A DNA stretch of 64,000 bases from the NCBI RefSeq assembly GCF_040954835.1, contig NC_090698.1, forward strand, positions 50,726,284 through 50,790,283, written 5' to 3'. Made by a program: the position numbers and the translations under genes. The DNA is from Lepisosteus oculatus (lineage: Eukaryota; Chordata; Actinopteri; Semionotiformes; Lepisosteidae). Positions 58,750 through 64,000 of this stretch are shown here, in pieces. Under the pieces are notes generated by a model. It had not been told where the DNA came from, made no database searches, and saw only the letters and a list, made by a program, of their open reading frames with translations. Numbering within the stretch: the stretch's first letter is position 1; each line of letters starts with the position of its first letter.

Positions 58750-59030
58750 TGCTAGTGGCTCTGTGGCTATGGATCTGTGCCTATGGCTGGAAGGTTGCTG
58801 GTTCAAATCCTATGGCTGGCAGGGAAATCCTGCTCTGTTGGGCCCCTGAGCAAGGCCTTTAACTCCAACTGTTTCAGGGGTGCCGTATAAATGGCTGACC
58901 ATATGCTCTGACCCCCAGCTTGTCTCCCTGTCTGTGTATCTCATGGAGAGAACGTTGGGGTATGTGCAAAGACAAATTCCTAATACAAGAAATTGTATAT
59001 GGCCAATAAGGTGATCTTATCTTATTTTAC
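58750..59030 (+). mobile_element. tRNA-derived SINE
   Basis: A-box TGGCTCTGTGG is at 58756-58766 and a perfect B-box GGTTCAAATCC at 58800-58810. The body includes CTGAGCAAGGCCTTTAACTC and GTATAAATGGCTGACC, and the tail GTGATCTTATCTTATTTTA is a run of short repeats. Confidence 0.88.
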
Positions 59031-60879
59031 TGTATATGAAGGTTTCTATTGATAAGATCCCCAAGCTTTGTTGCAATAAGGTTCCAATGCAGTAGTTTAA
59101 TTGTAGTTAAGTGTCATTTGATAGAATGTTGGAGGGAAGTACCGCTGAAGTGAATAGAGTAGAGTTTATTGTCATATGCACAAGTGCAATGAAATGCTTA
59201 TTTGCATATACTGTATGCCCCTATACAAAGACAAAAAGGAAACACCAAGAACAAAAACACAGAACAGCAGCAGCAACAACAATAGCTTCATGTTGGTTTG
59301 ATGGATAGTTATTTTATTTTAGCATTGTATTTTATAGTGCTGGACAAAATAATAACAAACGTTATTCACAAAATGTCCCCTCCTGTTGATGGGGGACAAC
59401 AAAAGAGGTCTTCAGCAAACTTTCTTTCCCCAGAATTTAAAAAATGCAGCCTCTGTTAATAAAAGCACAAAACGTAAAGTAGTGTGATTTTAAATTTAAA
59501 AACTATAAAACAATATTCATAAACATTTCTCAGTATTTACTTTCTTTATCCATGTTAGGGATAGAGGATGCTATCATACAAAAATATATTTAGATTGAGG
59601 TAAAGTATATTCGAAATTCCCTTTAAAAGCAGCCTGTACCTTCTTTCAACTTAGGCTTGATTTTCTCACCCTAAACTTTCAAGCAAGTGATTTTAAATAG
59701 TAAACCAACAGGATGTAAAGTGTGTCTTATAGGTTCCTTAATAAACCCAGTCAATAACTTTTAGATATTTGAACGAAAAGCATTTTAAAAGTTATTTAAA
59801 ATACTGTATATACAGTACATCGCTATGGAAAGTTATGTAAAAGTCCCAAGCCTTGCCTTTAAAAGCCAACTTCACATATAAGCGCATATTTTATCTGTTC
59901 TTTGTGGTTCTGTGTGTGTTTTGGGAAACGTGCACTTCACTTGCCAATACTGAAAAAAAAATGCATTTCTTATAAAACATTGGTGGTAAAAAATTGCTCA
60001 TTTCTTTAAGATGTAGTGTTTGTTTATCTCAAGCAAAAGGATGTATCTCTGTTGTGAATTCAAAAAGTGCATTTATTTCTATTTTTATTATATATGAGCT
60101 TTGATTATTTATTCACTTAAGTGTTATATAAATGTTTGCAGATCTATGCACATTGAATCAATAAGCTCAATAAGCAATTTGTAGGACCATGCCTCAACTT
60201 TTTTACAAAAAGTAATTCATATAATTTGTAGTGCATCCTTTGAGAAAACTTGATTTGAAGGTTAGTGTAATATACGGTAACATTCAAACTCAGTTTCTTT
60301 AATTTTGCCGTAGCTAAATAATATTTACCTATGGACTTAATTGTTTCTAAATAATATTTTTCCATCAGCATGAGAGGCATATTGTTTAAAATCATAAAAT
60401 CAATTTCTACAAACCTGAAAGTGCATCTTATTACTGTTAATCAACAAAAAACACAAAAGGAGCAGCTTTTCTTTTAATGTATCAGCTGTAAGTAAAACTA
60501 CAAGGAGCATTCCGTAGGTAATGGTTTAGTCTGGGACTTAAAATACAAAATACATTGTCTGCATTTGTTGACGTTTGCCAAAAAAAGAATTCGGTCTTGA
60601 AACTGCTTCTAAAAAAAGTTTTAACTTTTTAACATTGGTTCTAAACGTTCTGTGAACTTCCATGCTAACGTTACAAATTTTAAGATAAACCAGCATATAA
60701 ACTAATAAAAAAAACTACATATTTAGGCTTACAGTCACAAAACCCATAGAGCAGGAAGGTTCTGAAATTGCTTAAACTTGCATTGCTGGTTAATTTTAGA
60801 TGTTTATCCACGGTCACTGTAGCAATGCGGTCACATTCTTTTTTGAATGAATGCATATGTGCGGCTCTTCTTGAGCAAG

Positions 60880-60995
60880 TTTAGATCAGTCCGAGCATGC
60901 GCGGATTCTAGTAAAGACTTTTTAAAAGTGTAAAGGTTCTTTCAATTTTGATAAGACGTCGCGCTCTGTGTTGACCGGTCAGTGCCGTCCGTATT
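60880..60995 (+). promoter_or_regulatory. putative promoter of the slc27a6-like gene
   Basis: The 116 bases before the ATG are locally CpG-richer. They include an NRF1-type palindromic core GCATGCGC at 60895-60902 and a GACGTCGCGC stretch just before the start codon. A TTTTTAAAAG run at about 60919-60928 could act as a weak TATA element. These are motif matches only. Confidence 0.4.
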
Positions 60996-61476
60996 ATGAT
61001 GCTGCTCTCGCTGTTTGTAGCTGCAGCCGCTGGATTTCTCGCCTTACTCATCTTCCAGAAGATGTTTTATCCTTACTTTTGGGATGATTTGATTTATTAC
61101 TTGAAGTTTCAAAGAGTCAAACGATTGATGAAGCTAAGGATGGGGGAGGGGGTTGTCACTTTCCTGGACTGCTTTGTCCACCAAGCGAGGAAAACCCCAG
61201 ACAAACCCTTCATCGTATTCGAAGGAGAGGTTTACACTTTTGAAGACGTGGACAAAAGAAGCAACAAAGTAGCGCAGGTATTCAAGCAGCAGGGAGGCGT
61301 GAAAAAAGGAGACACAGTAGCCCTGCTGATGAGCAATGAACCCGATTTCATTTGTGTTTGGTTCGGACTCTGTAAACTGGGCTGTCAGGTCGCGTTCCTG
61401 AACTTTAACATCAAATCCAAATCACTTCTACACTGTTTCGAGAGCTGTGAAGCAAAAACCCTCGTGTTAGGCGCAG
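60996..61476 (+). CDS. slc27a6-like coding exon 1 (aa 1-160)
   Basis: It begins MMLLSLFVAAAAG and ends TLVLGAG at donor G|GTATTT. The A at -3 of the first ATG is favourable. It is 481 bases, the same length as exon 1 of the neighbouring slc27a6. Confidence 0.92.
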
Positions 61477-62620
61477 GTATTTGCACCGCACAACGATTTA
61501 CACCATGTTATTTCTTATTTTGTTTGAATCCTTTTGCTGAACGCAACCAGCTTCAGGTATTGCATATTGTGCAATTTTAAACAGTAGCCAGTTGCATGAA
61601 CTTTGATAATGTTTAATGTAATTCAACTGTTTTTTTTATAGGTTGTGTCATATACCTACTGTTCAAGATTGCAACATTTAAGAAAACGTTTCTTTTTTTC
61701 TAAGATTTATTTTGGAATAACTATAACCTTTGTTACCATTTCCCGTGGACTTTTTTTTGCCACCTACATTTTTACTTGTCTTGCTTATTTCTTTCTCAAA
61801 CATCATTCTCATCAGCCAGATTAGTTTTTTTCGGTGTTGTCGTAAAATACAAAATATACGTTTTCTCTTCTAAGTATACCAGTAAGGAGTACAGTATGTG
61901 TATACTCCAAGTATTGTTTTGTTTTTTAAAAGTGTATATGTTAGTTAAAGTGTGCAGTGCGATTTATATTTTTATGTTTTATACAATGTATAGAAAAAAA
62001 TATAATTTATTGTTGATTTTAAGAAGGCAGCGCTACTGTTTAAATATTTAGCCACTTTCTGTATGACATAGTGTTCATATACTCACTCTAGGTTTATACC
62101 ACTGGACATATTTAGTGAGGCAATTGATTGCTGAATAGGATTAGAGATACTGTTCAGGTAATCAGACAGAGTTTCCTATGTATCGAATAAGTCATAATTA
62201 TTTAGAATGGACATATAGAAATCCTGTGTTAATTCACCCTAAGGACAGTTTTAGCAACCACATGTTAACAATACGGTCCTTAAATGCTGGACAAAGTGCT
62301 GACAACATTTATCTTGTAGTGCCATGAAGGGGTTATCTTGGGTGAAATGGATATGTTACCTCTGAGATAGTCAGATGACTGTGATAAAAGTTGTATTTTT
62401 TTTTCTTTTTTAGATTTCATCCACTTGTTAGATGATGTACTGTTTACTCTGCAACAAAACAAGATTGATTTGTGGTTATTGGACAGAGACTCACCTTACC
62501 AAGGAGTTAATACATTGCTGGACAAGATTGAAGGTGCTTCAGAGGAATCAGTACCTGATGTTTGCTCTCCAACCGATATCATGTCAAATTTCATCTATAT
62601 CTTTACATCTGGAACCACAG
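60996..62620 (+). CDS. slc27a6-like paralog, first two coding exons; 3' part beyond the window (about 230 aa visible)
   Basis: This is a second FATP/ACSVL gene on the plus strand, head-to-head with slc27a6. Exon 1 (481 bases) and exon 2 (207 bases) have the same phase-1 junctions as slc27a6. The visible protein has an N-terminal hydrophobic segment, [38 protein letters not shown] and the start of the P-loop, YIFTSGTTG. By eye about three quarters of the residues in the last 90 of exon 1 equal those of slc27a6, so it is closer to slc27a6 than to slc27a2. No exon 3 (LPKAAV) was found before 64000. Two tandem ATGs (60996, 60999) could both start. No disabling change is seen in the visible part. 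Confidence 0.9.
61477..62413 (+). other. slc27a6-like intron 1
   Basis: A 937-base intron with T-rich stretches. No repeat recognised. Confidence 0.85.
62414..62620 (+). CDS. slc27a6-like coding exon 2 (aa 161-229)
   Basis: It encodes DFIHLLDDVLFTLQQNKIDL through YIFTSGTTG. The acceptor is ttttttag and the donor GTACAG. It is one codon shorter than slc27a6 exon 2 and keeps phase 1. Confidence 0.92.
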
Positions 62621-64000
62621 GTACAGATTTTAATTGAATGTGTTTTGGTTTTGACTCTTCACCCAGTTTCCAGGCTTAGAGTACAGTATCCATTATCCAT
62701 TACTTTTAAGATTAGCTACTGCTACCAGCCAGGATAGAACAAGCCAACAGGTTTGAAAAATCACTTTTCCTTCACACAGTGAAATGTTTCAAGCACACAG
62801 GAACATTTCCAGCTGAAATCCATAAAACCTGTGTTCTAATATTCTGTCTTCCTACACCGTTGTTAGGCTTTTACCACCACGCCCAAAACTAATGGAACAG
62901 TATTGCCTTAAGGGGTCTGTAAAACCTTTGTGCCCATTCCAAGTATTTGGCAAGAGAAAAACAAAAACAGGGAAGCTACTGTATATGTGACAGTAATTGC
63001 ATAAGATTTAGACATATGTCTTATGGAGCAAACAGACATCTGTACCTTTATGAAATCAGTATGCGAGGCAAAGCAAATTAGTTATGATACTGTATGCCCA
63101 TCAGCAAAGACACAAATTTCAGGTACCTAACGAGTACTGCATATACTGTAGCTTTCACCAGTGTCAATACTGGTTCCTAAAGCAGCTGTACTAAACGTTA
63201 TACTGTACACAGTAATTAAAGACACTAATTAAAACAGCAAGGAATCTGTTTGTTGCAAGAGCGCACAGTTTCCTGTGTTTCCATGATTTTTATTTATAAT
63301 TGGTGACATAAACATCTGTTGAGAACCTGAATCAAAGACTCAACAGCACATTTTTATGGATCAATAAATAGCATTTGCTCACATTACATGTGGTAAATAA
63401 CTGTTATACAGCACATAATTTCTTTATCCCTCAGTAGGACTTGTTAATGGAGTATTGATCAAGCAGCAAACAGGACAAATAAATATTTATTAGAATTAAT
63501 AATACAGACTAATCACATCCAACATGTTACTACTATGATACATGTAGCAGCTATATCACCCTGCAACTCACAACTAGCAGCCCACTGAAGCTAAGCAGGT
63601 GTGAGCCTGGTCAATACCTGGATGGGAGACCTCCTGGGAAAAACTAAGGTTGCTGCTGGAAGAGGTGTTAGTGGGGCCAGCAGGGGGCGCTCACCCTGCT
63701 GTCCATGTGGGTCCTAATGCCCCAGTATAGTGACAGGGACACTATACTGTAAAACAGGCGCCGTCCTTCGGATGAGATGTAAAACCGAGGTCCTGACTCT
63801 CTGTGGTCATTAAAAATCCCAGGGCGTTTCTCGAAAAGAGTAGGGGTGTAACCCCGGAGTCCTGGCCATTGGCCCTTACCAATCATGCCCTCCTAATAAT
63901 CCCCATCTATGAATTGGCTTCATTACTCTGCTCTCCTCCCCACTGAGAGCTGATGTGTGGTGAGTGTTCTGGCACACTATGGCTGCCGTCACATCATCCA
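62621..64000 (+). other. slc27a6-like intron 2 (continues beyond the window)
   Basis: No LPKAAV-type exon is found up to the edge. A 5S-derived SINE occupies the last 450 bases. Confidence 0.8.
63547..64000 (+). mobile_element. 5S-rRNA-derived SINE, best-preserved copy, cut by the window edge
   Basis: The head shows the 5S internal promoter (CTGAAGCTAAGCAGGTGTGA, CCTGGATGGGAGACCTCCTG) and the body has GGCCAGCAGGGGGCGCTCAC and GCGCCGTCCTTCGGATGAGA. It still holds several CpGs, suggesting a younger insertion than the copies at 17040 and 41529. Confidence 0.9.

Larger units (their letters stand above)
44251..60879. other. spacer between the two head-to-head slc27a genes
   Basis: It is roughly 17 kb without a confident host gene and is filled with mobile elements listed separately. 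The stretches 47520-49180, 51200-53590, 54200-55400 and 59050-60880 are AT-rich and show nothing I recognise. Confidence 0.6.

Noticed and set aside
1-64000. CRISPR arrays, operons or prokaryotic mobile systems
   Set aside because: The window is vertebrate nuclear DNA with spliced genes; no regularly spaced repeat array exists.

Overview
This is vertebrate nuclear DNA. Genes are split by GT-AG introns and sit in AT-rich, CpG-poor DNA full of fish-type SINEs, an L2-type LINE, Tc1-like transposons and solo LTRs. The proteins and repeats point to a ray-finned fish. A non-teleost lineage (gar, bowfin, sturgeon or bichir type) is my guess from the repeat style only and is not proven by the sequence.

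Three protein-coding genes are supported. (1) isoc1 (isochorismatase domain-containing 1) is complete on the minus strand, with five coding exons from 16058 down to 6579 encoding 284 aa. (2) slc27a6 (fatty-acid transport protein 6 / very-long-chain acyl-CoA synthetase family) is complete on the minus strand, with ten coding exons from 44033 down to 23572 encoding 621 aa. All exon phases join cleanly and no disabling lesion is seen. (3) A second slc27a6-like gene lies on the plus strand. Its first two coding exons (60996-61476 and 62414-62620) are present, and the rest runs off the right edge. Genes 2 and 3 are head-to-head paralogs about 17 kb apart with the same splice phases at the first two exon boundaries. 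The slc27a6-isoc1 order and strand match the human 5q23.3 arrangement, which supports the assignment of gene 2.

Layout: 1-6.2 kb is intergenic, with a decayed antisense LINE reverse-transcriptase fragment. 6.2-16.1 kb is isoc1. 16.1-23.6 kb is intergenic, with one 5S-derived SINE. 23.6-44.0 kb is slc27a6, whose introns hold an L2 fragment, a GC-richer block, two Tc1-like relics, a solo LTR and a SINE. 44.0-61.0 kb is the spacer between the divergent paralogs, with a tRNA-like element bounded by inverted repeats, a nearly full RT-encoding L2 LINE, a GC-rich patch, several SINEs and a solo LTR with a perfect 5-bp target duplication. 61.0-64.0 kb is the start of the second paralog, with another 5S-derived SINE in its intron 2.

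The two slc27a genes would activate or import long-chain fatty acids. isoc1 is a predicted cysteine hydrolase of unknown substrate, and its link to them is positional. I see no CRISPR, operon or prokaryotic feature and no clear novel system. The most interesting items are the head-to-head slc27a6 duplication, a weak splice donor against a transposon relic in slc27a6, a tRNA-like module inside short inverted repeats, and a strong excess of the heptamer TACTGTA/TACAGTA.
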